Below the pieces are notes generated by a model. That model was not told the origin of the DNA. It saw nothing but the letters and a program-made list of their open reading frames with translations, and made no database searches. Shown here piece by piece: positions 49,033 through 59,687 of a stretch of DNA of 64,000 nucleotides; position 1 is the first letter of the stretch, and the number at the start of each line of letters is the position of its first letter. The DNA is from Exiguobacterium sp. SL-9. Lineage in GTDB: Bacteria > Bacillota > Bacilli > Exiguobacteriales > Exiguobacteriaceae. A program made the translations under genes and the position numbers. The stretch is from NCBI RefSeq assembly GCF_004336985.1, contig NZ_SJUO01000001.1, positions 744,001 to 808,000 of the forward strand, written 5' to 3'.

Positions 49033-51591
49033 TTAAGCTGTCGTCGTTTCTTGTTCACGGACGGCGTATTCATAACTTGGAATGACGACCGTGAACGTCG
49101 AACCTTGATGTTGGACCGACTCGACATGAATCTGACCCGCGTGCCCACGGACGATTTCCTGACAAATCGGGAGGCCTAGTCCGGTTCCACCGATTTCACG
49201 GCTATCCGAATTGTCGACCCGATAAAATTTGTCGAAGAGACGGTCGAGCGCATCGCTTGGAATACCGATGCCTTGATCCTTCACTTTAATCGACACCGAT
49301 TGGTCGTGATGACCCAGTTCGACGGTGATTTTCCCGCCACGCGGAGAATATTTCACAGCGTTCGAGAGCAAGTTGCTCATCAACTGCTTAAACTTCTGAC
49401 AATCCGCGAACAGTTCATACGGACGGTCATCGGTCGCAATCACTTCGAATTGATGTTTCAATGACGACGCTTCATAGAACGTCATCATGTCACGCACAAT
49501 CGGTTCAATATCAAGCTGTTCCCGATCATACATTTGACTACCAGCTTCCATGCGCTGCACGTCGAGGAAGTCGTTGACGAGATGTGTAAGTCGTTCCGTC
49601 TCGGCGTGGATCGTCTGTAGATACTTCGCTTGCTTCTCGTTCGGCAATTGCTTCTTGACCATGAGTTCGGTGAACCCGTAAATCGACGAGAGCGGTGTCC
49701 GCAATTCATGAGAAATCGTCGAGATGAATTCGCTCTTCAAGCGTTCTGCCTCGGTCTCGCTCGTGATGTCACGGAAGACGAGCAATGTCCCTTTCGATAA
49801 CCCACCGACGACGATCCGTTCTGCATACATCTGCAAGTTCATCTCGCCTTTACGGATCGAGAAGCTGACGCTGTCGTGTGGGAAATCGTCAGTGAAAAGA
49901 CGATCCGTATACTTCATGAAATCATCTTCTTGGTCGACCGTTGTCGAAATCGTCTCGCGCCATTCGTTCCATGACAGTTCTGCAAGTTCTCTCGATGTGA
50001 TTTCATCGAGTTCAGGGAACATTTCATAGAGTGGTCGGTTGACGAAGACATCATCGGTCGAATGCTCGACGTAAATGACCGCCTCACGAATCGAGTCCAG
50101 AATTCGTTCTGTCTTCCCTTTCTCACGAGTCATCTCTTCAAATAAACGCATCCGGAGAAGCGAGAGCGACAACTGGCGAGCGAACGACATGATATCACCC
50201 ATCTGTGTTTGTGTGAAACGGTCCTTATAGCGGACGAGATAGATGAACGCGATAATCGAATCATCCGTCGGGTCATGGACCGGCACAGCCGTCTCATACA
50301 TGTAGTATGGATACGGGAGTGGGTGGTCGCTCGCGACTTGTTTCGACGAGTGCACGGTCGTGCGCAGCGTCATCGCACGCGTCAAGACGGAATTCTCGCT
50401 ATCGAGCAATTGACGCGTGAGCGTCTCGTTCAAGCCGTGGCTTGTAATCGAGAACGAGCCCGTTGCATCGACAAAAACGAGGGCGCCGACTTCGGAGTCG
50501 GTGATGGCGACTAGTTTCTCGATAATCTCTGGATAAGCGGTCAACGAGTCTCGTGCCGCGAGTGTCTCGGTCAACTCGTTGCGATAAGCCAAGTGCTGCT
50601 CATTCTGTTGCGTTTGCTCCAAGATTTCTTCGAGTTCTTGTTGCTGGGCCTGGAGTTCTTCTTGTTGCGCGATCAATTCTTCTTGTTGCGCCTGCAATTC
50701 GTGGTTCTTCTCAATCAAGTGACGTTCGTTATCACGAAGCGTCTCAGCCATCTTGTTGAAGGACCGCGACATCGTCCCGATTTCGTCTTCACGATCCATC
50801 TGATCACTCATGTCGACGATCTCACCTTTCAACAAGCGGTCAGATGCGACTGACAAGCGGGAAATCAACTGTGTTTGACGGCGCAAAAACGGTTGGATGA
50901 CTAATAGAATCAATGCGGCGAACGACAAGATGCTCGCAATCCACAAGAATTGTAAAATGTCATTGTTCAATTTCCAAGAGTCATATACTTTTTGTTTTTC
51001 ACTGTCCATCAACGTTTTATAATCAGCTAACGCCGTCTCGATTTGTTGAATCGGTCCCAGTGTATCGATGCCTCGTTCAGAATCGTATGGAACGGCGCCC
51101 TGTGCAATCAATCGTTCTGCTGTCGATAACGTCAATATCGTTTCCGGGTTGATCGTTGTCTCGGTAATTTCACCTTCAGCGCGCAATTGTCCGTATTCTG
51201 TCGTCACCGGAAGGATGACGCCGAAATAGAAGTCATGAAATTGTTGCAAGTCTTCTGCGAAAATCTCACCTTGTTTCGTTTGGACGACGCTCTTGAACCA
51301 GTTGATTTCTTGCTGGAACTCATTCTCTTTCGTACGAGCCAAATCAAGTAATTCTGGATCGCCAAAGAGAAGATAACCGCGTGCGTCGTATTGAGCACCT
51401 TGCCATTCGTCCCATAGCGTGTTCAACCGTTCAATCCGTTCATCAACGTCTTCTAGCCGTTGTTCATTTTCGGCAACTCGCTCTTGCATGTACGTGTACA
51501 TGATCATCGATCCCACGAGTGCGAGCGCGAGGAATGAATAGAGGACGACCATAAGGTCGCGACCGAGTTTTTGTTTAAACCATCTGTTCAA
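49033..51591 (-). CDS. Multidomain sensor histidine kinase (CHASE3-like, HAMP, GAF, PAS, HisKA)
   Basis: 852 residues. Helix 1 (about 13-33), extracellular domain 35-210 rich in helices with DARGYLLFGDPELL (CHASE3-like), helix 2 (212-234), HAMP (235-290), a Gln/Glu-rich coiled coil (QAQQEELIAQQEE repeat, 295-335), a GAF-like domain (345-485), a PAS-like domain (490-610), then HisKA with His628 (STISHELRTPLSS) and HATPase_c with N box (NLLSNAVKYSP), G1 (DQGIGIP) and G2 (GTGLGL). It is cotranscribed with, and overlaps by 4 bp, a response regulator that has no output domain. Signal unknown. Confidence 0.92.
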   Translation of the reverse strand: MNRWFKQKLGRDLMVVLYSFLALALVGSMIMYTYMQERVAENEQRLEDVDERIERLNTLWDEWQGAQYDARGYLLFGDPELLDLARTKENEFQQEINWFKSVVQTKQGEIFAEDLQQFHDFYFGVILPVTTEYGQLRAEGEITETTINPETILTLSTAERLIAQGAVPYDSERGIDTLGPIQQIETALADYKTLMDSEKQKVYDSWKLNNDILQFLWIASILSFAALILLVIQPFLRRQTQLISRLSVASDRLLKGEIVDMSDQMDREDEIGTMSRSFNKMAETLRDNERHLIEKNHELQAQQEELIAQQEELQAQQQELEEILEQTQQNEQHLAYRNELTETLAARDSLTAYPEIIEKLVAITDSEVGALVFVDATGSFSITSHGLNETLTRQLLDSENSVLTRAMTLRTTVHSSKQVASDHPLPYPYYMYETAVPVHDPTDDSIIAFIYLVRYKDRFTQTQMGDIMSFARQLSLSLLRMRLFEEMTREKGKTERILDSIREAVIYVEHSTDDVFVNRPLYEMFPELDEITSRELAELSWNEWRETISTTVDQEDDFMKYTDRLFTDDFPHDSVSFSIRKGEMNLQMYAERIVVGGLSKGTLLVFRDITSETEAERLKSEFISTISHELRTPLSSIYGFTELMVKKQLPNEKQAKYLQTIHAETERLTHLVNDFLDVQRMEAGSQMYDREQLDIEPIVRDMMTFYEASSLKHQFEVIATDDRPYELFADCQKFKQLMSNLLSNAVKYSPRGGKITVELGHHDQSVSIKVKDQGIGIPSDALDRLFDKFYRVDNSDSREIGGTGLGLPICQEIVRGHAGQIHVESVQHQGSTFTVVIPSYEYAVREQETTTA

Positions 51592-51950
51592 TTCACAATG
51601 CCTCCTATAATCTTCACCAACTCAAGTGGACTGAACGGCTTGGAAATAAAATAGTCGACGCCAATCTCGTTCGCGCAATCACGATCAGATTGTTGGCTCT
51701 TCGCCGTGAGCATCATCACTTTTGTATGTTGACGTCCCGGTAGTTTCCGTACTTTCTCGATGACCTCAAGACCGGTCATGCCTGGCATCATATGGTCGAC
51801 AATCACGAGATCATACTCGTTCTGTTCGATCAGCCGATAGGCTTCAAGGCCGTCTGGCGCTTCATCAATGTCATATCCTTCATCTTCTAATGTATCTAAA
51901 ACAAGCATCCGTAATACTTCTTCATCTTCTGCTAGTAAAATTTTCACCAT
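51588..51950 (-). CDS. Single-domain response regulator
   Basis: 120 residues, receiver domain only. Acid pocket AEDEE, phospho-acceptor Asp52 in IVDHMMPG, Thr in MMLTAKSQ and Lys in ISKPFSPLE are all present. With no DNA-binding domain it resembles CheY/Spo0F-type proteins, so its output must be another protein. It is the first gene of the unit; the sensor kinase overlaps it by 4 bp. GAGG lies before the ATG. Confidence 0.92.
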   Translation of the reverse strand: MVKILLAEDEEVLRMLVLDTLEDEGYDIDEAPDGLEAYRLIEQNEYDLVIVDHMMPGMTGLEVIEKVRKLPGRQHTKVMMLTAKSQQSDRDCANEIGVDYFISKPFSPLELVKIIGGIVN

Positions 51951-52009
51951 GACGATTCCTCCATTTTTTATCCCATTCCATTATTTTAACGGATTCAGTT
52001 CGTAATCAC

Positions 52010-52047
52010 AAAAAATAAGGGTGTACGGTGTATAACCGTACCCCTTT
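52010..52047 (-). terminator. Terminator of addBA
   Basis: Stem around GTACGG/CCGTAC with outer GG/CC pairs and loop TGTATAA, followed on the minus strand by TTATTTTTT. Confidence 0.7.
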
Positions 52048-52065
52048 TTCTTCACAACGTCTACA

Positions 52066-55000
52066 TTATAATACAACAATTTCCTGCAATTCGAGCGAAT
52101 AAATGAGCATCTGGCCAACCGTGATTCCCCAGATCGCCTCGATTGCCTCGCGGTAGAGCGATAATTGGACGTGATAGCGGTCGCGCAGCATTTGTTTCGC
52201 CGCTTCACGGGAATCGCTCGAAAAGAGCACAGAGTCCGATTTATAGTCGAGGAGCACGTATGTCTCGCCATCATAAAACAGACAATCGATAATCCCTTGA
52301 ATGAGTACATGCTCATCCGTGAACGTCCCGCTCGGATTGACCCGCTCGGCTGGAACCGTGTATGTGAATGGCAACTCGCGCCAGCCCTGTCCAGCTTGGA
52401 GCGCTGACGTTAAGGCACGCCCGGTTTCCGAAGCGAAGAACGCCTCGATTTCAGGAGTCGCGAGCCTTGCCGTCTCGGCCTCGACCGGACTGAGCATACC
52501 ATCGATTTCCCAGCGATCGATTTGGACATCGAGCGGCTCGGACGGGTCAATCAATTGGAAGACGAGATGTAATGTCGTCCCCCGCTCGGCCCCTGTCTGC
52601 TTCGACTGCTTCCATTTCGGTTCGCGGTATGGCGTGTCACTCGCCCGGTACGTCTCTTCAAACGCAGCCTGCTCGAGCTGGAGCGCGCGTTTCAGTTCGG
52701 TGACCGTTTGTTTCGCTGCCGTCTCGGTCGCAGATTGAGCCGCATATGCATACGTGAACGCCCGGTGGACGAAATCCGCGACGTTCGCTTCGTCTTTGAC
52801 CGGGAAGTCAATCGCCTCGAACTGTTTGACATGATGGAGCTGTGCCATCATCTCTTGCAGTGTAGCGACTTCCGCCAAGTCTTCCTCCCCGATGATGCGG
52901 TACGTCCATGACGTCGCTTCCGGCTGTGGCGCGATGACCGGTAGCCCTTGCTGTTCCAAGAACGGGGCGGCCCCTTCGAGTTTCAGGAGTGCCGGGGCGA
53001 CCCAATCGAGATACGTCTTCGCCTCGCGACGCGCATCGGCCGATAACGTCACCCCGGTCTGCTCGACATGCAACCATTGTCCGATTTGTTTCCCGGGCTC
53101 TTTGATTGTCCCGACCAAAATCAATTTTTCTTTCGCACGGGTGAGTGCGACATACAAGACGCGCATCTCCTCTGCCTTCATGGTGGCATCGAGATCGCGA
53201 CGAATCATCTCTTTGACGAACGTCTCCGTCTTCGTCCGGGTGACGACGTCAATCGCGTCGAGCGAGATGCCATAACGTTTATGGAAGATGACACGCTGCA
53301 TTTGGTCGCGCTTGTTGAACTGCTTCCCGAGTTGGGCGACGATCGTGACCGGGAACTCGAGTCCTTTGGATTTATGGACTGTCATAATCCGGACGACGTT
53401 CTCTTCTTCACCGAGTGAACGCGCTTCCGATAAATCTTCCCCATTATCCTGAAGCCGGTCCATCACACGGAGGAAACGATACAAGCCGCGGTAACCACTC
53501 CGCTCATACGACAGCGCCCGGTCATAGAGCGCCTTCAAATTTTCTTGGCGCCCTTTCCCACCAGGTAAGCCGCCGGCGAAATCGTAAAAGCCGGTATCGT
53601 TGAACACTTGTTGAATCAATTCCGACAAACTATGGTTCCGGGCGAACGTGCGCCACGCCGACAATGCGTCGAGTACATCGCCGCACTTCAGACCGAGATC
53701 ATCTTCATCGTCCGCTTTTGCCTTGAGCGCCTCGAAGAACGAGTCCTCCGATTCAAGACGAATATTGGCCAATTCTCGGTCGCTGAACCCGAACATCGGC
53801 GAACGGAGCGCCCCGGCGAGCGGGATGTCTTGAAGCGGGTTGTCAATCAGTTTCAACACCGCGAGCATCATGCGAATCTCGGTCGCTTGGAAATAGCCAC
53901 CGTCTGAATCGGTATAGGCCGGGATGTTGTACTGTGTCAAAATATCCATCAGCTGTTCGACGCGTTCTTTTTTTGAGCGGACCAAAATGACGATATCGCG
54001 ATATTCGCACGACCGCAGCAGTCCCGTCGCCTCATCGGTCACTTTGAACGGTTCATCACCCGAGACAAGCTCTAAAATCCGGGTCGCGATGGCCCGGCCT
54101 TCTAGCTCTTGTTTCGACAAGTCACGGCTCTCCCCGTTGACGAGGATAAGTTCCGGGCTCGCCTCAAGTTCCTCATACGTTCGTCCCGGCACGAGGCGTG
54201 CCGCCTCATCGTATTCGATTTCACTCACTTCTTCGTCCATCAATCGAACGAACAAGTCGTTAATGCCATGGAGCACCTCGGCCCGACTTCTGAAGTTTTG
54301 GGATAAATCAATTCGTTGTCCCGCCCCATCCTGTTTAAAGCGCGTCGCCTTCTCGATGAACAAGCGAGGCTCGGCATGACGGAACCGATAAATCGACTGC
54401 TTGATATCACCGACCATGAACAAGTTCCCGACGTTCTCGACTTCATGACTGACAAGCCCGATGATTGTCTCTTGAATCTCGTTTGTATCCTGATACTCAT
54501 CGATCAATACTTCGGCGAAGCGCTGTTTGTAAAGCGAAGCGACCGAAGATGGCGCTTCCCCGTCTCGTAAAATGGCGAGCGCATAATGCTCGAGGTCGCT
54601 GAAATCGACGAAGGCACGGTCCCGCTTCGCCTGTTCATAGGCGGCACCGAACGTCCGAACGGTCTTGACGAGCGTCTCGACGAGCGGACGTTGTGTCATC
54701 AACACGTCTAAATAATCGGCCCCGCTCGTGCTCGCTTGGGCGATGGCTTCACTTAACTTCTTCTTCGCCTGATCGTACGCCGGCTTCAATACCGTGTGAT
54801 AAACGTGATGCTCTTCTTTCTTTTGAACGGATTTCATCGTCCCGAACTTGACGGCGCGGGACGCCGTCTCGAGTTCGCTCCACTTGAACGAGTCTGGATC
54901 AAGATTCGCAAATGGTAGAATCGCCTGTTGTACGTTCTCGGATTGTGCCTCATAGCCGGCGAGCCGAAGCTCGACGGCCACGCGACGGAGCTGACGCAAC

Positions 55001-55677
55001 GCTTTCTCGATGTCTACCCAGAGCAGACGACCGAACTCGATTAACAATTGCTCCTCATCAGGGTCCCCATCGAACTGGTACAACGACACGAGCTCATCCA
55101 AATACGCTTCCGGGTCCGGTAGTGTCCGGGCATAGTGATAGAGGCCTAGAATCAACTCTTCGATCTCGCTGTCGCCTCGGTCCGACGTATAGGCATCGAT
55201 CAAGGCGAAAAAGGATTGGTCTTGTTGTCCATATGCCTCCTCGAGCACATCTTCGAGCACGTCGTCCTGCAAGAGGACCAAGTCGCGCTCTTCGGCGATT
55301 TTGAACGCCGGATCGAGATCGAGCAAATAGTAGTTCTCTCGAATCACTTCGAGACAGAACGAGTGAATCGTCGTAATGAGTGCTCGGTTGAGCATTTGGC
55401 GTTGTTTTCGAATATAAGCGTTCTCCGGGTCATCACGAAGCGCTTGATCGAGCGCTTTGGCGATTCGGCGCTTCATCTCGGCCGCCGCCGCGTTCGTGAA
55501 TGTGACCACGAGCATGCAGTCCGCCGTCAACTCGTCCGTTTCATCTAACAGACGGCTCGCAAGCCGTTCGACGAGGACGGCCGTCTTTCCAGAACCGGCC
55601 GCCGCCGAGACGAGGACGTGTGATCCTCTGGCATCGATGGCGGCTTGTTGATCATTCGTCCACTTCATCAGCGTCAC
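52066..55677 (-). CDS. addA: ATP-dependent helicase/nuclease subunit AddA
   Basis: 1203 residues. UvrD-type helicase with Walker A in SAAAGSGKTAVLVERL (about residues 21-36), DEYQDTN (motif II), QNFRS (motif IV) and TVHKSKGLEFP (motif V/Va). The C-terminal RecB-like nuclease has GIIDCLFYDGETYVLLDYKSD (Asp/Asp/Lys, about residue 1147). It repairs double-strand breaks and prepares ends for RecA with AddB. It overlaps addB by 26 bp. Confidence 0.96.
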   Translation of the reverse strand: MTLMKWTNDQQAAIDARGSHVLVSAAAGSGKTAVLVERLASRLLDETDELTADCMLVVTFTNAAAAEMKRRIAKALDQALRDDPENAYIRKQRQMLNRALITTIHSFCLEVIRENYYLLDLDPAFKIAEERDLVLLQDDVLEDVLEEAYGQQDQSFFALIDAYTSDRGDSEIEELILGLYHYARTLPDPEAYLDELVSLYQFDGDPDEEQLLIEFGRLLWVDIEKALRQLRRVAVELRLAGYEAQSENVQQAILPFANLDPDSFKWSELETASRAVKFGTMKSVQKKEEHHVYHTVLKPAYDQAKKKLSEAIAQASTSGADYLDVLMTQRPLVETLVKTVRTFGAAYEQAKRDRAFVDFSDLEHYALAILRDGEAPSSVASLYKQRFAEVLIDEYQDTNEIQETIIGLVSHEVENVGNLFMVGDIKQSIYRFRHAEPRLFIEKATRFKQDGAGQRIDLSQNFRSRAEVLHGINDLFVRLMDEEVSEIEYDEAARLVPGRTYEELEASPELILVNGESRDLSKQELEGRAIATRILELVSGDEPFKVTDEATGLLRSCEYRDIVILVRSKKERVEQLMDILTQYNIPAYTDSDGGYFQATEIRMMLAVLKLIDNPLQDIPLAGALRSPMFGFSDRELANIRLESEDSFFEALKAKADDEDDLGLKCGDVLDALSAWRTFARNHSLSELIQQVFNDTGFYDFAGGLPGGKGRQENLKALYDRALSYERSGYRGLYRFLRVMDRLQDNGEDLSEARSLGEEENVVRIMTVHKSKGLEFPVTIVAQLGKQFNKRDQMQRVIFHKRYGISLDAIDVVTRTKTETFVKEMIRRDLDATMKAEEMRVLYVALTRAKEKLILVGTIKEPGKQIGQWLHVEQTGVTLSADARREAKTYLDWVAPALLKLEGAAPFLEQQGLPVIAPQPEATSWTYRIIGEEDLAEVATLQEMMAQLHHVKQFEAIDFPVKDEANVADFVHRAFTYAYAAQSATETAAKQTVTELKRALQLEQAAFEETYRASDTPYREPKWKQSKQTGAERGTTLHLVFQLIDPSEPLDVQIDRWEIDGMLSPVEAETARLATPEIEAFFASETGRALTSALQAGQGWRELPFTYTVPAERVNPSGTFTDEHVLIQGIIDCLFYDGETYVLLDYKSDSVLFSSDSREAAKQMLRDRYHVQLSLYREAIEAIWGITVGQMLIYSLELQEIVVL

Positions 55678-58600
55678 CTCCTAATCTTGACAAGACGTCA
55701 TCTTTTTCTAACTTCTTCAATTGCCGCGCCTCATTGGACAGCGCCTCATCAAAGTGACAGACACTTTGGAACGGGCATGTCTGGCAGGGCCGGCGTTCTT
55801 TATACTCATACGGTTCGACGCCAATCTCGCCATCATACATCGCCTCGACACTCGCCTCCGCCAAATCGCGGGCATGGTCCATCAACTGCTCGAGTTGCGG
55901 CGGGGAGACGACTTTTTTTGTCGTGTTCGCGTCGAGCGTCCCATCTTTCTTATATTTGACTGGGATGACGATCGATTTTTTCTGATCTTGTTTCGCGGTC
56001 CGGTCCATCGCCTCTAGAATCGCCGGGTCATCGACGAGCAGCCCTTGCATCTGATACGATTCGAGCACTTTCCGTTCGGTATCCGTTTCTGTCTCGCCCG
56101 GTGCGACGAGCGGTCTATGGACGTGGAAATAGAGCGCCGCTGCTGGTGCGACGTTCTCCTGTGTCCACGCGTTCGCCTGCTCAATCAATACTTTCAAGTA
56201 AATGAGCATCTGCATGGCGAGTCCGTAATAGATCTCGGCGAAGTCAATCTCACGTTTGCTCGACTTATAGTCGACGATCCGGACGTACAATTGGTCATGG
56301 ACCGAAGCCGTGTCGACCCGATCGATTCGTCCGACAAGTTCACACGTCGCACCGTTACTGAGCGTGAACGACACGGGTGGGAAGTTGCCGCTGCCGAAGG
56401 CGAGTTCGAACGCGACAGGATCGAACCCGTCCCGTTTCGATTGCTCAATCAACACTTCCGCCGTCTTGCTGACGACGTCGGTCAGTTTTTTCTTCAAATA
56501 TCCGTATCGGTTCGAGCTCATCAAAATCGCATTTTGAATCTCCGGTGTGACGAGTTCGACGGCCGCCTCAGCGAGTGACGAACATTCGTCTCGGCTCACA
56601 TCCCGCCACTCTTTCCCGTCCATCTTCACGGTCTGTGACATGTGCTCGATCGTCCGATGATACAAGTTGCCGATGTCCGGCGCCTCTAACCGATACAGGC
56701 GACGTTCTTTCAAACGGAGCCCATAACTCGCAAAATGGCGGAACGGACAGGCCTGGAACGTCTCAAGCCGCGAGACACTCGCCCGAATCGAGTTTGTGTA
56801 CAGCGACTTGGCGACATCTTCCGGCAATGGCTGTGGCACGTTTTGATAGAAGAGCGCGCTCGTCAGTAAGCGAATCCGTTCGCGTCCTTCCGGATGTTTC
56901 AACAGCTCGTTATATACCGTGAACCACGTGTCTTGAATCGGATAATGCCGGCTGAGCCGTTGCAGTTCGAGCGCCGTCACGGCTGCCGTCTGGTTCACGT
57001 TCGTAATGAACGACAACTGGTCGCTCGGGCGATGTTCTCCGGCTTCCGCGAAGTGGGTCGTCACGACTTTCCCGCCACTGAGGCGAGCTTTCAGGTCAGC
57101 GATGAAACTCGCCGGTTGAATCGCCTTGCCGGTCCGGTCGACGAGGGCATAGCTGACGAACAGGCGATGGCTCGGTGCGGTGAGCGCCTTGTACAAATAA
57201 TACGTCTCGTCGTCGAACAAGTGCTCGGTCGCTTTCCCGGCCCGGACGCCGTTGTCATGCATGAAGTCAAGATCCTGGTCGGTCAACAGCTTCGACTGGG
57301 TCGAGACAAGCGGGATTTGATCTTCGTTCGCCCCGAGTAAGAAGACGACCTTTTTATCAATCAAGCGACCCCGGACGTAATCAGTGACCGTCAATTGGTC
57401 CAGAGACGGTGGGACGAGCGCGTAGCGCAAACTGTCGAGTCCGGTGTCCATCATCTGCAGGAACAGTTCAGTCGAAAGCGTCTCATCTGGTGCGGCCGCC
57501 TCGAGCTGCTCAAGCAAGTGCAACACGGCGTCCCACACTTGCGTATGTTCGCGCGCCTCGAGCAATCGTGATTCCTCGAGCGCCTCGTCGCGCCAATGGG
57601 CGAGACAAGACGCCACGTCAACTCGTTCTAAAAAAGCATAGATGGCGTGCGTATACGATTGCATCGTCTTCGCCGCCTTCAAATCGGCCAACAGCGGGTC
57701 AAATGTGTCGACGACGGTTTGGCGATAGCGATTGAGTGCCGTCTCCGCGTCGAGCTCTTCCCCGGTCAGCCTTGCCTCTTCCTCGGCCCGGCGTCGTAAA
57801 TACCAATCCTCGTGCCAGTGGTAATGTTTAATCCCGCGCTCGATGACAAACGCCTCGAGCCGGTCGACCGACGTACGCCGATGTTCCGCATCGAGCAGAA
57901 TCAATTCGGTCTTGAGCGCCCGGAAGACGGGTTCTTCCCGGTATCCGCGAAGGGCGACCTCAATCGTCGCCTTCAATAATTCGACGACCGGATGATCGAG
58001 CATCGGTTGCCGCTCATCGAGAAAGAACGGCAATTCCATTTTCTGAAGCGCTTGCGTCGCCAAGTCGCCGTACTCTTCGAGCGATCGTGACACGAAAGCG
58101 ATATCGCGATAGCGGAACCCTTCCTCACGAACGAGCCGCACGACCTCACGGACGGCCGCCTCGACTTCTACCGACCGGTCGACGGCCGCATGCAATACTA
58201 CGTTGGAATCAGGACGCGTGTACGGGGCTGCCGTCACTTGCCCGAACGTTGCCTCGAGATAGGCCAGGCTCGAATGCTGGAAGCGAGGCGAACCTGTATG
58301 TTTTTCGTCATTCGAGGCAAGGCCGCGCTCAGACAATAGCTCTTTGAAGCGCATGAGCGTCCGTTGCGTCGGCCCGAACGACGGATGCGGCCGATAGAGC
58401 GAATCCGGATCGATCGTCAAGAGCACGTCGAGCGGTGCTTTTTCCGCTAAAGCGACGAGCACAGCCAATTCTTGCTCAGAAAATTCGTTAAATCCGTCCA
58501 CATAAAACTGCGTCCCGCTCAAGTCGATATCCGGTAATAATTGCATCAACACGTTGAAATAGTCTTCCGCATGGAGCGATTTCCCTTCCGTCATCGTCAA

Positions 58601-59092
58601 AAAACCTTCGTAAAGAATCGACAAATCTTGGAGTTTCAATGAACGGTGTTGGTCTTGTTCGCTCAAACGGAGCAATTGCTCCGGATCGACCAGGCCACGT
58701 TTGAGGAGCGTGATCAATTGGTTCAGCTCCTCGTAAAAGCCGAACTGGTTCATCGTTCGGCGGAACAACGTCAGTCGTTCCTCGTTCATCTCGACGACGC
58801 GACGCAACAACAAATGCGTGCCCGTCTGGTCTAAAAACTGTTCGGTCGCGACGCCCCGGTCGCGCATCATCAAAAAGGCGAGTCGACGCATCGACAATAC
58901 TTGAATCCGTGTCGATCCGTTCAAACCGTCCGTCATCGCCATCTTCCGTTCCATCTCAAACGACATTTGGTCTGGGACGAGCATATAGATGGTCGGTCCG
59001 CTCGGGTCACGCTTCAGCTCTTCGATGACACGTTTCGTCATCCATTCGCTTTTTCCGCTCCCAGAACGACCGACATGAAAAGTGACCGTCAT
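55652..59092 (-). CDS. addB: ATP-dependent helicase/nuclease subunit AddB
   Basis: 1146 residues. N-terminal Walker A VGRSGSGKSEWM (residues 7-18), a middle inactivated helicase region, and a RecB-type nuclease (VRIVDYKSSKR). The four iron-sulfur cysteines are split as in AddB: one in ACPFRHFASYG and three in CQTCPFQSVCHF near the C-terminus. It recognises Chi with the N-terminal helicase part. Start at 59092 has GAAGGGG about 10 bases upstream. Confidence 0.96.
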   Translation of the reverse strand: MTVTFHVGRSGSGKSEWMTKRVIEELKRDPSGPTIYMLVPDQMSFEMERKMAMTDGLNGSTRIQVLSMRRLAFLMMRDRGVATEQFLDQTGTHLLLRRVVEMNEERLTLFRRTMNQFGFYEELNQLITLLKRGLVDPEQLLRLSEQDQHRSLKLQDLSILYEGFLTMTEGKSLHAEDYFNVLMQLLPDIDLSGTQFYVDGFNEFSEQELAVLVALAEKAPLDVLLTIDPDSLYRPHPSFGPTQRTLMRFKELLSERGLASNDEKHTGSPRFQHSSLAYLEATFGQVTAAPYTRPDSNVVLHAAVDRSVEVEAAVREVVRLVREEGFRYRDIAFVSRSLEEYGDLATQALQKMELPFFLDERQPMLDHPVVELLKATIEVALRGYREEPVFRALKTELILLDAEHRRTSVDRLEAFVIERGIKHYHWHEDWYLRRRAEEEARLTGEELDAETALNRYRQTVVDTFDPLLADLKAAKTMQSYTHAIYAFLERVDVASCLAHWRDEALEESRLLEAREHTQVWDAVLHLLEQLEAAAPDETLSTELFLQMMDTGLDSLRYALVPPSLDQLTVTDYVRGRLIDKKVVFLLGANEDQIPLVSTQSKLLTDQDLDFMHDNGVRAGKATEHLFDDETYYLYKALTAPSHRLFVSYALVDRTGKAIQPASFIADLKARLSGGKVVTTHFAEAGEHRPSDQLSFITNVNQTAAVTALELQRLSRHYPIQDTWFTVYNELLKHPEGRERIRLLTSALFYQNVPQPLPEDVAKSLYTNSIRASVSRLETFQACPFRHFASYGLRLKERRLYRLEAPDIGNLYHRTIEHMSQTVKMDGKEWRDVSRDECSSLAEAAVELVTPEIQNAILMSSNRYGYLKKKLTDVVSKTAEVLIEQSKRDGFDPVAFELAFGSGNFPPVSFTLSNGATCELVGRIDRVDTASVHDQLYVRIVDYKSSKREIDFAEIYYGLAMQMLIYLKVLIEQANAWTQENVAPAAALYFHVHRPLVAPGETETDTERKVLESYQMQGLLVDDPAILEAMDRTAKQDQKKSIVIPVKYKKDGTLDANTTKKVVSPPQLEQLMDHARDLAEASVEAMYDGEIGVEPYEYKERRPCQTCPFQSVCHFDEALSNEARQLKKLEKDDVLSRLGGDADEVDE

Positions 59093-59251
59093 TTAGGCGA
59101 ACACCCCTTCCCTTTTTTCTTTATTATGACCCATTCGCCCTCGTTTGTAGAGGGAAATCCATTGAGACCCCAGCAAGAAAATTGACCAGCCCGCATCCTT
59201 CCCAATTTCAGCGAAAATCGATTAGACTGGACGTATGAGGGGGAATAAAAC

Positions 59252-59632
59252 ATGAGTGCATATGAACAATTCGGTGGCGAGCGTGGGGTCCAGCAGCTCG
59301 TTGACGCCTTTTACGACCTCGTCTACGCCGACCCAGTGTTGTTACCGTTGTTTCCGGACGACAAAGACCGGGTCAAAGCGCATCAATTTGAGTTTTTAAC
59401 ACAGTTGCTCGGAGGACCGAAACTATATACGGACCGTCGTGGTGGCGGCAACCTGGCGATGATTCATCGTGACCACCCGATTTCGGAGACGCATGCCGGA
59501 CATTGGCTCGGTTGTATGGAGCAAGCGCTCAAAACGGTCGATGCGCCCGAGTCCATCAAACAACAGCTGTTCCATCGCTTGATCATGTCGTCATCGAACG
59601 TCGTCCGCGTCTGCTCCCACCATTTTGAGTAG
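59252..59632 (+). CDS. Group 2 truncated haemoglobin
   Basis: 126 residues. Features of the trHbO group: FYDLVYADPVLLPLFP near the start, FEFLTQLLGGP (E helix), GAP loop then MIHRDHPISETHAGHWLGCMEQAL with the proximal His and the conserved Trp of the G helix. It would bind oxygen or handle NO and peroxide. GGGGGAA lies before the ATG. Divergent from addB and followed at 55 bp by a small acidic gene. Confidence 0.9.
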   Translation: MSAYEQFGGERGVQQLVDAFYDLVYADPVLLPLFPDDKDRVKAHQFEFLTQLLGGPKLYTDRRGGGNLAMIHRDHPISETHAGHWLGCMEQALKTVDAPESIKQQLFHRLIMSSSNVVRVCSHHFE

Positions 59633-59687
59633 TCAGCCTTTCGAAAAGCGGGTATGATAAGAAAGTAAGTAAAGGAGGTCGTTTTTC

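Noticed and set aside
50610-50700. Tandem repeat in the sensor kinase gene as a mobile or satellite repeat
   Set aside because: It encodes in-frame QAQQEEL coiled-coil heptads and is explained by the protein.
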